Assembly: GCA_019163175.1 (NCBI GenBank)
Contig: JAFLKN010000052.1
Location: 37,777-101,776 of the forward strand
Length of the DNA: 64,000 nt
Direction of reading: 5' to 3'
From: Prolixibacteraceae bacterium
GTDB taxonomy: Bacteria; Bacteroidota; Bacteroidia; Bacteroidales; Prolixibacteraceae
In this document: positions 42,667-51,738 of the stretch, piece by piece
How the letters are laid out: every line of letters begins with the position of its first letter
Position numbering within the stretch: position 1 is the stretch's first letter
Notes under the pieces: model-generated
What the model was told of the DNA's origin: nothing
Seen by the model: only the letters and a program-made list of their open reading frames with translations
Database searches by the model: none
Position numbers and translations under genes: made by a program

Positions 42667-43017
42667 ATGGATTTAATTAAAGTTGCACAGAATGCGTTTG
42701 CTGTTGAAATGAAAGAACAGCCGCAATTTAATTCAGGAGATACCATTACCGTTCACTACAAAATCCGTGAAGGTAACAAAGAGCGTATCCAGAACTATCG
42801 TGGTGTTGTTATCCAGACAAAAGGAGAAGGCGTTACAAAAACCTTCACTGTTCGTAAAATGTCAGGAAACATTGGTGTAGAAAGAATTTTTCCTCTTTAT
42901 TCACCATTCATCGACCTGATTGAAGTAAACAAAAGAGGTCGTGTACGCAGAGCTAAATTGTATTATTTACGTGATCTTACAGGTAAAAAAGCCCGTATCA
43001 AAGAAAAACGTGTATAA
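42667..43017 (+). CDS. rplS: 50S ribosomal protein L19
   Basis: L19 sits at the interface of the ribosomal subunits. The 116-residue product shows standard L19 sequence ([60 protein letters not shown]). The ATG at 42667 (MDLIKVAQN) is preferred over an upstream TTG because L19 proteins begin at this point. It stands alone, apart from the rpsP-rimM-trmD genes that accompany it in many other bacteria, and is closed by a strong terminator. Confidence 0.97.
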   Translation: MDLIKVAQNAFAVEMKEQPQFNSGDTITVHYKIREGNKERIQNYRGVVIQTKGEGVTKTFTVRKMSGNIGVERIFPLYSPFIDLIEVNKRGRVRRAKLYYLRDLTGKKARIKEKRV

Positions 43018-43033
43018 GAAAATATTATTTCTG

Positions 43034-43070
43034 AAAAGAGGTTGGATCGAAAGTTCCAACCTCTTTTTTT
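43034..43070 (+). terminator. Strong terminator after rplS
   Basis: AAAAGAGGTTGGA (43034-43046) pairs perfectly with TCCAACCTCTTTT (43055-43067) and ends in a run of T. Confidence 0.9.
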
Positions 43071-43111
43071 GTGCAGATCCGGCAGACTGTCTGACTTTCC
43101 ACACACACAGT

Positions 43112-44443
43112 TTACTTTTCAGAGATGCAATACAAATATTTGGCTCCTCTCAAATACAAATCATTCCCTACAATGATAGGTGAAGCTTCAAAAGTATCGT
43201 CGAGTGTATTTTTTACTAATATGGAGAATTCGGCTCCGGCTTTCACTACATTAACAACATTAGTTGCTGCCACATAAATTTTATCATTGTTTCCGGTTGG
43301 CGATGAGAAAATATTGGTAATGCCATCCAGTTTTTGATTGCTGTATAGTGGCTTCCCAGTTTTGGCGTCCAGACAAGTCATAATTCCGTTGTTACCTTTC
43401 AAGAAATACAATTTGCCATCCATTAAGATTCCACTTGGGGTGTAAGGTGCATCCTGGTTGTATTCCCAAAGAATTACGCCAGTACCGGTAATGTCGCCTT
43501 TAGCTTTAGCAAGATCAATCGCTTTTATTGCATTTCCCCTGAATCCACTCAACACATACAAAATACCTTCGGCATACATTGGGTTTGGAATCACATTTTT
43601 AGTCATCCCGGTACATTCCCAAACTACCTGACCTGTTTCTACATCGTAGCTGCGCACTTTATTGGTAGCACTGGTTATCAATTGTGCTTTACCGTTTACC
43701 TCAACCACCAACGGAGTTGCCCAAGATGTAATTTCTTCGCGTTCGGCTGTCCAGGCTTCTTTGCCGGTCTTTTTATCCAGAGCGTACAGATATGATTTCT
43801 GTTGGTGATCCCACTGTACAAAAATCTTGTCTTTGTATACGGCTGGCGAACTTCCTTCACCAAAACTTGCCACAATTTCCATTTGTCCAAAGTCGCGTTC
43901 CCATTTTACATTGCCATTCATATCCAGACAATAAAGTCCGCGTGAACCAAAAAATGCATAAATATTTTCGCCATCGGTAATTGGTGAATTTGACGCCCAG
44001 CTACCCAAATCATGAGTACGCTCTGCAGGCAATTCTTCTTTTACCACCGTTTGCCAGTTTATTTTTCCTGAAACTTTATCAACCGAAATCACTTTGAACT
44101 GATGAACAAATTCGGTTTGATTTGGAGCCATCGGACTTGCCGGAGCAGCATTTGTCTTTTCAACTTTTTTGTCAGTAGCTACAGCAGTTTGAATAATGAT
44201 CTGATTGCCCCATACAATTGGAGTTGCATGACCTTTACCCGGAATTTCAATTTTCCACTTTACATTCTTGGTTTCGCTGAATTCGATGGGCGTATTCCCC
44301 CCGGCAACTGCGCCGGTATTATACAAACCGCGCCATTCGGGCCAATTGTCGGTAAAGGATGATTTATTCTGAGCTCCAACACGGATTAGAACAAACGATA
44401 AGCACAATAAAATAAAAGAAGATCGAAAAATAGTGTTTTTCAT
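43112..44443 (-). CDS. PQQ-binding-like beta-propeller protein
   Basis: A 443-residue exported protein with a signal peptide (about 1-24, ending RVGAQ). The remainder is a series of propeller blades with recurring motifs such as DKKTGKEAWTAER, DVETGQVVWECTG and DAKTGKPLYSNQK, the PQQ-dehydrogenase-like repeat. Similar proteins include BamB and many stand-alone propellers of unknown role in Bacteroidota and Planctomycetes. There is no evidence that PQQ is bound. It is convergent with rplS and divergent from the tri-modular esterase; the 241-bp gap between holds no gene. Confidence 0.85.
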   Translation of the reverse strand: MKNTIFRSSFILLCLSFVLIRVGAQNKSSFTDNWPEWRGLYNTGAVAGGNTPIEFSETKNVKWKIEIPGKGHATPIVWGNQIIIQTAVATDKKVEKTNAAPASPMAPNQTEFVHQFKVISVDKVSGKINWQTVVKEELPAERTHDLGSWASNSPITDGENIYAFFGSRGLYCLDMNGNVKWERDFGQMEIVASFGEGSSPAVYKDKIFVQWDHQQKSYLYALDKKTGKEAWTAEREEITSWATPLVVEVNGKAQLITSATNKVRSYDVETGQVVWECTGMTKNVIPNPMYAEGILYVLSGFRGNAIKAIDLAKAKGDITGTGVILWEYNQDAPYTPSGILMDGKLYFLKGNNGIMTCLDAKTGKPLYSNQKLDGITNIFSSPTGNNDKIYVAATNVVNVVKAGAEFSILVKNTLDDTFEASPIIVGNDLYLRGAKYLYCISEK

Positions 44444-44684
44444 AGGTTGTTGATTTTAGGATTTGTCGATTTTAATGGTCACCGATTCCCTTTCTGACTT
44501 CAATTTATTGAAATCGTTTAATCGATAAGGAATTAGGCGATGAAAATATACAACTATTTCTGAGATATCAAAAATCTGACTTTGCAAATTATCTCCGGTT
44601 CTTTGATCATATTTTAACAGAATTGAATAGTTTTATCGAAGAAATAAATTCAAATCGAAACAATCCCAAACAGCCACTAAACCA

Positions 44685-47261
44685 ATGAAAAAGATTTTAT
44701 CTGCAATCTGCCTCTTCCTTATTTTTGCATCTGCAATTGCTCAACCCATCGATGTTTCCCAATATTCTGTCCCTATAAAAGTGGCTTGCATTGGCAATAG
44801 CATTACGTATGGCTCCGGAATTCCCGATCGGCCGCATGATTCGTATCCTGCGCAGTTGGCTAGAATACTGGGTGAAAAGTGGGACGTTCGCAACTTTGGC
44901 GTGGGTGGAAGAACACTGCTAAAAAAGGGTGATTTCCCATTCTGGAAAGAGGAAGCTTACGCTCAGGCAAAATCTTTTTTGCCTGATGTTGTTATCATCA
45001 AGCTTGGAACCAACGACACCAAACCACAGAACTGGAAATATTCCGGAGATTTTTTGACAGATTACCGTTCGATGGTGAAAGAGTTGAAAGCACTCTCATC
45101 GCATCCTAAGGTTTACCTGTGCAAACCTGTTCCTGCCTATGGTAACCGTTGGGGAATCAACGATTCGATCATCGTTCATGGAATAATTCCGGCAGTGGAG
45201 AAACTCGCTAAAGAGGAAAGCCTTACTATCATCGATTTATACGCCGCCTTGTCCGGAAAATCATCCCTTTTCCCTGACCAGATTCATCCTGATGCCGACG
45301 GAGCCGGATTGATGGCCAAAGCCATTTTCAAAGTACTGACCGGAAAAGAAAGTGATTTAATTCAGGCACAATATCCGGGGAAACAATCAACCTGGCATGG
45401 ATTTACACGCTATGATTTTCAGATCGATCGCCGAAATGCACACATTATTGTTCCTGCAAAGGCTGCACCCGGAAAACCATGGATATGGAGAGCCCGCTTC
45501 CCTGAATGGCATTACCAAATGGACAGTATTTTGATCCGCAAAGGATTTCATGTGGTATATATAAATACCGACGGGATGTTTGGCTCACCCAAAGCCATGG
45601 AGGTATGGAACAACTTTTACAATTACCTGACCAGCCAATACGGATTCAACAAAAAAGTGGCCTTGGAGGGCGTTAGTCGCGGTGGTTTGTTCGTATTTAA
45701 TTTTGCAAAACGCTGGCCCGAGCGCGTGAGTAGCATTTATGCCGAAGCCCCGGTTTGTGATTTTAAAAGCTGGCCAGGCGGTAAAGGTTCGGGTGACGGC
45801 GACCCTGCTTCATGGAAGCAATTAATGGAAGTTTATGATTTTTCAACCGAAAAAGAAGCCTTGAATTATGCTGATAATCCGATCGACAATCTGGAAAAAC
45901 TGGCTGCGGCCAAAGTACCGCTATTCTTTTCTATTGGCCTGCACGATAGTATTGTTCCTCCTGATGAAAACACATACATTCTGGCTAACAAATACATTCG
46001 CTTAGGAGGACCGGCAACAATTTACCCTAATACGCTTGGAAAGCAAACACTGAAAGGCCATCATTTTCCGATCGACGATCTGAATGCCGGAGCTAATTTT
46101 ATTCGCAACAGTTATCCGGAGGTGAACCCAAAGCTTGAAAGTACTCCTTTTCATACTTTCCGCAGCAAACTGCACAATGCCCAAATGGTTTTCGAGCGCG
46201 AAAAGAAAGGTCGGGTTGCTTTTCTGGGTGGTTCAATAACTTACAACGGAGGATGGCGCGACAGCATTTGCGCCTACCTGCAAAAACGTTTCCCAGAGAC
46301 CAAATTCGAATTTATAGCTGCCGGAATCCCTTCCTTTGGTAGCACTCCAGGAGCTTTTCGTTTTGAACGCGATGTACTTAAAAACGGGAAAGTTGACCTG
46401 TTATTTGAAGAAGCAGCTGTAAATGATCGTGTAAATGGATTTGGTCCTGAAACACAAATTTTGGGAATGGAAGGGATTGTTCGTCATGCCCGTGAGTCAA
46501 ACCCCGCCATGGACATCATCGTAATGCACTTTGTTGATCCGGATAAAATGGCCGAGTACCGAAAAGGAATAACTCCACCCGAAATTCAGAACCACGAAAA
46601 AGTAGCCGCGCATTATGGCGTTTCCACGATTAACCTGGCTAAAGAAGTAACTGACCGCATTGACAATGGTGAGTTTACCTGGGAAAATGATTTTAAAAAT
46701 CTTCACCCCTCGCCTTTCGGGCAGCATATCTATTATCAGTCGATGAAATCATTCCTAAATACCTGCTGGAGCGGTTTTGTGGCCGACGACGATAAACTAA
46801 CTGCGTATCCACTTCCGGAGAAACTGGCTGATGCCTGCTATAATCGCGGAGTCTTAATTCCGGCTGTAGAATCGAAACCCGCTAAAGGTTGGAAAATTGA
46901 TCAAAACTGGATTCCAACGGATAAGACTGGAACACGTGCCGATTTTGTAAAAGTACCCATGCTGATTGGTGACGGTCAGGGAGGAACATTAAAATTTGAC
47001 TTCGACGGAAATGCCATTGGTGTTGCCGTAGCCTCAGGATATGATGCAGGAATAATTGAATACCGGATTGATAAAGCAAAGTGGCAAAAGTTAGACTTGT
47101 TCAACCAATGGAGTTTACAATTGCATTTGCCATGCTTCCACACTTTTGCTTACGGATTAAAACAAGGAAAACATCGTCTGGAAATTCGGGTTCTGCCCGA
47201 GAAAAACACCCAAAGTAAAGGAAACGCTTGTCGAATCAGGTATTTCTATGTGAACCATTAG
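44685..47261 (+). CDS. Three-module secreted esterase: SGNH, alpha/beta hydrolase, SGNH
   Basis: An 858-residue exported protein. After a signal peptide (about 1-19) come three hydrolase modules. First SGNH, about 31-225: nucleophile Ser39 in IGNSITYG, KLGTND, and DQIHPD carrying the Asp/His pair. Second, an alpha/beta-hydrolase, about 230-485: Ser331 in GVSRGG, Asp in HDSIVP, His in KGHHFP. Third, another SGNH, about 500-690: Ser517 in LGGSITYNGG, AVND, and NLHPSPFG with the catalytic Asp replaced by Asn-Leu. A beta-rich tail follows. Such proteins are likely deacetylases of polysaccharides; the fused set may remove different acyl groups. The gene is alone, between two terminators. Confidence 0.85.
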   Translation: MKKILSAICLFLIFASAIAQPIDVSQYSVPIKVACIGNSITYGSGIPDRPHDSYPAQLARILGEKWDVRNFGVGGRTLLKKGDFPFWKEEAYAQAKSFLPDVVIIKLGTNDTKPQNWKYSGDFLTDYRSMVKELKALSSHPKVYLCKPVPAYGNRWGINDSIIVHGIIPAVEKLAKEESLTIIDLYAALSGKSSLFPDQIHPDADGAGLMAKAIFKVLTGKESDLIQAQYPGKQSTWHGFTRYDFQIDRRNAHIIVPAKAAPGKPWIWRARFPEWHYQMDSILIRKGFHVVYINTDGMFGSPKAMEVWNNFYNYLTSQYGFNKKVALEGVSRGGLFVFNFAKRWPERVSSIYAEAPVCDFKSWPGGKGSGDGDPASWKQLMEVYDFSTEKEALNYADNPIDNLEKLAAAKVPLFFSIGLHDSIVPPDENTYILANKYIRLGGPATIYPNTLGKQTLKGHHFPIDDLNAGANFIRNSYPEVNPKLESTPFHTFRSKLHNAQMVFEREKKGRVAFLGGSITYNGGWRDSICAYLQKRFPETKFEFIAAGIPSFGSTPGAFRFERDVLKNGKVDLLFEEAAVNDRVNGFGPETQILGMEGIVRHARESNPAMDIIVMHFVDPDKMAEYRKGITPPEIQNHEKVAAHYGVSTINLAKEVTDRIDNGEFTWENDFKNLHPSPFGQHIYYQSMKSFLNTCWSGFVADDDKLTAYPLPEKLADACYNRGVLIPAVESKPAKGWKIDQNWIPTDKTGTRADFVKVPMLIGDGQGGTLKFDFDGNAIGVAVASGYDAGIIEYRIDKAKWQKLDLFNQWSLQLHLPCFHTFAYGLKQGKHRLEIRVLPEKNTQSKGNACRIRYFYVNH

Positions 47262-47301
47262 AATCGATTTCCACAAAATATTTTAGGTTTCGTTATTCCT
47301 A

Positions 47302-47345
47302 AAAACAGAAAACCCCGGATGAGAATCCGGGGTTTTCTGTTTTTT
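47302..47345. terminator. Bidirectional terminator between the esterase and pfp
   Basis: AAAACAGAAAACCCCGGAT (47302-47320) pairs perfectly with ATCCGGGGTTTTCTGTTTT (47325-47343), flanked by A- and T-runs. Confidence 0.92.
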
Positions 47346-47361
47346 AACCAATTGATTGATC

Positions 47362-49020
47362 TTATTTTGTTCTCTCCAACGTAATCGTTTTGGTTGGCTG
47401 ATCACAAACTTCAGTTGGTCCCCAATATTGAATAGGTCCCGGATATACAAATGAAGTTTCGATAGCCCATTTCTCACGGTTCGCAGCAAGATATTTGAAC
47501 GGAGCACTGTCCAATTCAACCAAAGCTTTCTGAATAACCGGCTTCATGTGACCGTGACGGCGTTCCATGTTCATCATCATAGTTACTGGCACTCCACCAG
47601 CAATCCATTCAGCAGCAGGAGCCGTAAGGTTACGAACCGATGACATGTAACCGGTTTTACCCGCTGCAATCAGGAATGATGCATTATAGCCCAATGAGTA
47701 GCAATAATCAGCATCGAAGTTTGATGGCGCAGCACAACGACCTTCGTAACCAAAGAAATGGTATTGCGCTCCAAATTTACCTTTGAATTCGCCAGTTTTT
47801 TTCATGTCACTCAAGCGCTTTTTAACCATTTCGCCCAATAGCTTTTCGGTTTCAATTAGTGAAACCTGCACGTTTCCGTGTGGATCGCGATCCAAAGTCA
47901 ACTGATCGGCAATTCCTGAAGGGAGCGATGTGTAAACTTTTGCTGATTCTGCAGACAAAATTCCGGCAACAAAAGCACGACCTTCTGATTTGCTGCTGAA
48001 CGATTTAAATTTCTGTTCGGTTTCCGAACCTTCAGCCAACAAATCGTTTAATTCCGAAATCAAAGCTTTCATTTCAGGAACGAATTCAACCAAACCTTCA
48101 GGAATTAAAGCAACTCCGAAGTTTTCGCCATTGGCAGCACGTTTGGCAATAATTCCAGCCATGTAATCCACAATTTCGCCCAAAGTTTGTTTTTTCAATT
48201 CTACTTCTTCCGAAATCAAGGTAATGTTTGGCTGAGTTTGTAAAGCACATTCCAAGCCGATGTGCGACGCTGAACGTCCCATCAGTTTAATAAAGTGCCA
48301 GTATTTTTTAGCCGAATTGGCATCGCGTTCAATGTTTCCAATCAGCTCTGAATAAACTTTGGTAGCAGTATCGAACCCGAATGAAGTTTCGATCATATCG
48401 TTTTTCAAGTCACCATCAATTGTTTTTGGGCAACCAATTACCTGAATCCCCGTATTTTTAGCAGCATAATATTCGGCCAAAACACAAGCATTGGTATTAC
48501 TGTCGTCGCCGCCAATGATGATCAGCGCTTTAATATTCAGCGCTTTCATGATTTCAGTACCTTTGTCGTACTGAGCAGTTTCTTCCAATTTGGTACGTCC
48601 TGAACCAATGATATCAAACCCTCCGGTATTGCGATATGCATCAATAATTTCAGAAGTAAGTTCAACGTATTTGTGATCGACCAATCCGCCCGGACCACCT
48701 AAAAATCCGTACAATTTGCTGTCGGAATTGATATTTTTAATGCCATCAAAAATACCTGAAATCACATTGTGACCACCTGGTGCCTGACCTCCAGAAAGGA
48801 TTACGCCAACATTAACGGCAGGATAAGATTGTTTCTCGTCAGTAGCTTCGAATGTAATTAAAGGCATTCCATACGTATTGGGGAAAAGTCCCAGAATGTC
48901 TTTCTGATCGGCAACCGATTCGGTCTTGTCACCTTCAACCAGTTTAACCGATGATTTTAATGAATTAGGAAGTTTCGGCTGATATTTAGCCCGTGCTGAT
49001 TGTAATGCGCTAATAGTCAT
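47362..49020 (-). CDS. pfp: Diphosphate--fructose-6-phosphate 1-phosphotransferase
   Basis: This 552-residue enzyme phosphorylates fructose 6-phosphate with pyrophosphate instead of ATP, reversibly, in glycolysis. The key motif GGDDSNTNA (Asp in place of the Gly of ATP-dependent PFK) and PKTIDGDLKN are present, with GGQAPGGHNVISG near the N-terminus and the long plant-type insertions seen in PFP proteins of about 550 residues. The ATG at 49020 (MTISALQSARAKYQ) is chosen because a TACTTTTG promoter element lies at 49061-49068; an in-frame ATG at 49113 would lie upstream of it. Convergent with the esterase. Confidence 0.95.
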   Translation of the reverse strand: MTISALQSARAKYQPKLPNSLKSSVKLVEGDKTESVADQKDILGLFPNTYGMPLITFEATDEKQSYPAVNVGVILSGGQAPGGHNVISGIFDGIKNINSDSKLYGFLGGPGGLVDHKYVELTSEIIDAYRNTGGFDIIGSGRTKLEETAQYDKGTEIMKALNIKALIIIGGDDSNTNACVLAEYYAAKNTGIQVIGCPKTIDGDLKNDMIETSFGFDTATKVYSELIGNIERDANSAKKYWHFIKLMGRSASHIGLECALQTQPNITLISEEVELKKQTLGEIVDYMAGIIAKRAANGENFGVALIPEGLVEFVPEMKALISELNDLLAEGSETEQKFKSFSSKSEGRAFVAGILSAESAKVYTSLPSGIADQLTLDRDPHGNVQVSLIETEKLLGEMVKKRLSDMKKTGEFKGKFGAQYHFFGYEGRCAAPSNFDADYCYSLGYNASFLIAAGKTGYMSSVRNLTAPAAEWIAGGVPVTMMMNMERRHGHMKPVIQKALVELDSAPFKYLAANREKWAIETSFVYPGPIQYWGPTEVCDQPTKTITLERTK

Positions 49021-49060
49021 AGTAGTTATTTTTTGATAGGATTTACTTTTAAAACTGGTG

Positions 49061-49068
49061 CAAAAGTA
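49061..49068 (-). promoter_or_regulatory. Promoter -7 element of pfp
   Basis: On the minus strand TACTTTTG matches TAnnTTTG, 40 bp before the ATG at 49020. Confidence 0.55.
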
Positions 49069-49142
49069 AACTAAAACCATGGTTTTTAATACCAGATTAA
49101 AAGCATATTCCACCTATTTAAAGAAAATTTAAACAGGTTGGA

Positions 49143-49352
49143 TCAGCCAATCAAAAAATCGGCAACATTACCTAACGTGCTTGCCGAACCTTTATATAAC
49201 TCACTGTATTTGCAACGGGTACACGTTATTACCGTAAATTTCCGGTTCTGAATATCAAAAAATCTGGAGAATCCGCTACCCGTGGTGCGTATTTCATCGA
49301 CTTCGGCTTGTGTGTTGCCACATTTAGGGCAATGATACTTGGTTTGATTCAT
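49143..49352 (-). CDS. Zinc-ribbon protein
   Basis: A 69-residue protein with two CxxC pairs, YHCPKCGN at the N-terminus and TCTRCKYSE near residue 48, forming a zinc ribbon. Similar small proteins are annotated as nucleic-acid-binding Zn-ribbon proteins, but no function is known. It follows the ribbon-helix-helix gene on the same strand with 61 bp between and precedes pfp. Confidence 0.82.
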   Translation of the reverse strand: MNQTKYHCPKCGNTQAEVDEIRTTGSGFSRFFDIQNRKFTVITCTRCKYSELYKGSASTLGNVADFLIG

Positions 49353-49413
49353 GCTGTGAGGTTTAACTTTTGTTTTGCATTAATTGTTCTATTTGCTAAT
49401 TGAAATACTTTGT

Positions 49414-49629
49414 TCATTCTGAGACTGAAGACTGCGACTGATCACTTAAATCTTCCTCTGGATTTTCATCAGTGGTTTTCACAACTGTTCTGCGTGCATC
49501 TCGAAGCGCTTTAGTGATAATCCATTCTATTTGTCCGTTTGCACTGCGGAATTCCTGTGCTGCCCACTTTTCAATGGCATCGTACACATCAGGATCAATC
49601 CGCAGAACAAATGATTTTTTCTTAGCCAT
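49414..49629 (-). CDS. Arc/MetJ-type ribbon-helix-helix protein
   Basis: A 71-residue protein whose first 50 residues have the ribbon-helix-helix pattern: a short strand KKSFVLRIDP, then two helices DVYDAIEKWAAQEF and ANGQIEWIITKALRDA. Such proteins bind DNA as dimers through the strand. The acidic tail (ENPEEDLSDQSQS) is likely disordered. It lies downstream of the SPFH/PH-like/hydrolase genes and may be co-transcribed with them; the target is unknown. No toxin gene is next to it, so it is not an obvious antitoxin. Confidence 0.82.
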   Translation of the reverse strand: MAKKKSFVLRIDPDVYDAIEKWAAQEFRSANGQIEWIITKALRDARRTVVKTTDENPEEDLSDQSQSSVSE

Positions 49630-49696
49630 AACTTTTTATTTTCTCTTGTTCAATCCAAAATCATTACGAACAAAAACCGCTTTTAGGCAAATAAGT

Positions 49697-51100
49697 TTAC
49701 TTGGTTCGCACTTGAATCCACTTTAAAATCTCGGCCAAAGCCAGCGGAGAAAAAGTCTGCTCAATTGTAGCATATTCTGCGGGTGAGCCGGTTTTGCACT
49801 CCTGAAACAAGTGATTTAAATTTGGGAGTTCAATTGTAGTCACTTTTTTATTTCCACCTTTTGCCAATGCGCCTTTAATAGCTTCTAAATTCACTTTGGG
49901 AGGAACCTGCAAATCTTTTTCGCCATTGATTGCCAATACCGGGCATTTTACTTTTTCCAAAGCAATAGTTGGATTATACTTAATAAAATAAATCATCCAA
50001 GGATTCGCAATCTGATTAACTTGCAATTTCACAAAATCATCGTCACTCATACTTTCAGGTTTTTGAGCATTTGGACTGTCTTTTAATACCTGTTTGATGT
50101 AACTTGTCAGATCGGTTTTTAACTGCTCAACGCTTGTTGACTTTGCTACTAGTTCAAAAGCACCACTATTGTTAATCTTTGCCTTTTGTAAATCAGCATC
50201 GCTAATTCCTGAAGCTTTCCCAATTAATTCTTGCTGCAATAAAAGCAACTTGTCTCCGGAGATACCTGTTCCGGCTAAAAGCACAATAAAAGCTACGTCT
50301 TTCGAAGCACTTGCAACCATTGGTGCGATTATTCCACCCTCGCTATGCCCGATTAAACCAATTTTCTTTTTGTTTATTTCTTTTCTCGAAAGCAAATAGG
50401 CAACACCTGCATTTACATCAGTTGCGAAGTCCGGGGTAGTTGCAGTTTTAAAATCTCCTTTAGAAGCAGCTGTTCCTCTGTCGTCGAAACGCAGAACTGC
50501 AATTCCGTTTTTTGTTAGAAAATCTGACAAAACCAGAAAAGGTTTGTGGCCCATTAATTCTTCGTCTCTGTTCTGCGGTCCGCTTCCGCTAATTAATATG
50601 ACAGCAGGAAAAACGCCTTCCTTTTTAGGTAATGTTAGTGTTCCGGCTAAAGTTATACCGGCTTTTGTATTTTCAAAAGTAACTTCTTCTTCATAATATG
50701 GATATGGTTTTACCGGCTCCTGAGGTCTTACCAGCTTTTCCTTTTCAACAGTTTCTCTGGATAGGTTTAGAGGAAAGGACTGTCCTCCTTGTTTAAAATT
50801 GCCCACGATGATGTTGCTTTTATCCAAAATTCCTTCGTATTCAATTTTCAAATTGGAAACCGCAAGCTTTAAAGTCTGGTTTTCAAAACTTGTTGACGTT
50901 ACGGGTATCCCCTTCGCATGTTGGTCGGGACTATCCATGGTTGAACTGAATCCGTTTTCGGCTTTATTGATATTAAATACAATTCTTAATTGCGTTCCCT
51001 GAACTTTAAGAACTCCGTTCCATTGTCCGGTAATGTCTTGACCAAATACAAAATTTGCAATAAGAATACCAATAGCTAAAGCAATTGACTGTATTTTCAT
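49697..51100 (-). CDS. Exported alpha/beta hydrolase
   Basis: A 467-residue protein with a signal peptide (1-20, ending FVFGQ), an N-terminal beta-rich domain (about 22-120, DITGQWNGVLKVQGTQLRIV), and an alpha/beta-hydrolase domain: oxyanion region ILISGSGPQNRDEE, nucleophile Ser in GLIGHSEGG (about 268-276), a later Asp in INGEKDLQVP and His in LPNLNHLFQ. The triad is therefore complete. Relatives act as esterases or peptidases of unknown substrate. It is separated by 103 bp from the PH-like gene upstream. Confidence 0.85.
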   Translation of the reverse strand: MKIQSIALAIGILIANFVFGQDITGQWNGVLKVQGTQLRIVFNINKAENGFSSTMDSPDQHAKGIPVTSTSFENQTLKLAVSNLKIEYEGILDKSNIIVGNFKQGGQSFPLNLSRETVEKEKLVRPQEPVKPYPYYEEEVTFENTKAGITLAGTLTLPKKEGVFPAVILISGSGPQNRDEELMGHKPFLVLSDFLTKNGIAVLRFDDRGTAASKGDFKTATTPDFATDVNAGVAYLLSRKEINKKKIGLIGHSEGGIIAPMVASASKDVAFIVLLAGTGISGDKLLLLQQELIGKASGISDADLQKAKINNSGAFELVAKSTSVEQLKTDLTSYIKQVLKDSPNAQKPESMSDDDFVKLQVNQIANPWMIYFIKYNPTIALEKVKCPVLAINGEKDLQVPPKVNLEAIKGALAKGGNKKVTTIELPNLNHLFQECKTGSPAEYATIEQTFSPLALAEILKWIQVRTK

Positions 51101-51203
51101 GTCTCTCTAAATTTGTTGTTAATTGTCATAAAAAACTCGCCAATGGTAATGCTCAGGTGTGAGTATGCTTTACTCATGGCTCGTTTCGTTTGTTCAGAAT
51201 ATA

Positions 51204-51734
51204 TTAGTTTCTGTTTTCGATTTTCATCATTTCATCCATTGCATACAAAATAGCTTGTGCACGTTGGGTTCCAAATAAAACTTTTTTGCCACTGGCCAAA
51301 TAGAGTTGTAAACCGATACTTCCGCTTACATTAAATGCTTTTCCCCATTTACGTCCAAATCCTTTGCGAATTCCCCAACCTCCATAATCCAGGATTGGGT
51401 TATATTTTCTGATTTCGAAGCGTTGTATCTCTTGTTTGGTTATGACTCTTTCTTTGTAAATCAGTGGAAAAAAACGATAATGAATTCCTATCTTATCTAT
51501 CCAAACTTCAAGCTTTAATGAAAAATATACCCAAATCATAATACACATAGCAAAGAAGACAACGATTAATACTCCGTTTGGAGCAGGGCTATCGCCGACC
51601 TGAACACCCCGTACCATCTGCTGGTAAAGTGTATAAACACTCATCACCAGCACCGGGACAGTTGTACCTAGAATCAGCACAACATACCACCACTGCCTGA
51701 ATTGCTGCGTTTCTTTAAACAATACTTTATTCAT
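51204..51734 (-). CDS. Membrane protein with PH-like domain, unknown
   Basis: A 176-residue protein with two transmembrane segments (about 16-38, WYVVLILGTTVPVLVMSVYT, and about 54-75, GVLIVVFFAMCIMIWVYFSL) followed by a beta-rich part (VWIDKIGIHYRFFPLIYKER; IGLQLYLASGKKVLFGTQRA) similar to bacterial PH-like membrane proteins. It begins 4 bp after the SPFH gene stop, so the two proteins are probably partners in the membrane. No function is established. Confidence 0.75.
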   Translation of the reverse strand: MNKVLFKETQQFRQWWYVVLILGTTVPVLVMSVYTLYQQMVRGVQVGDSPAPNGVLIVVFFAMCIMIWVYFSLKLEVWIDKIGIHYRFFPLIYKERVITKQEIQRFEIRKYNPILDYGGWGIRKGFGRKWGKAFNVSGSIGLQLYLASGKKVLFGTQRAQAILYAMDEMMKIENRN

Positions 51735-51738
51735 GATT

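Noticed and set aside
49021..49113. 31-residue N-terminal extension of the PPi-phosphofructokinase
   Set aside because: The ATG at 49113 is upstream of the -7 element at 49061-49068; family members start near MTISALQ.
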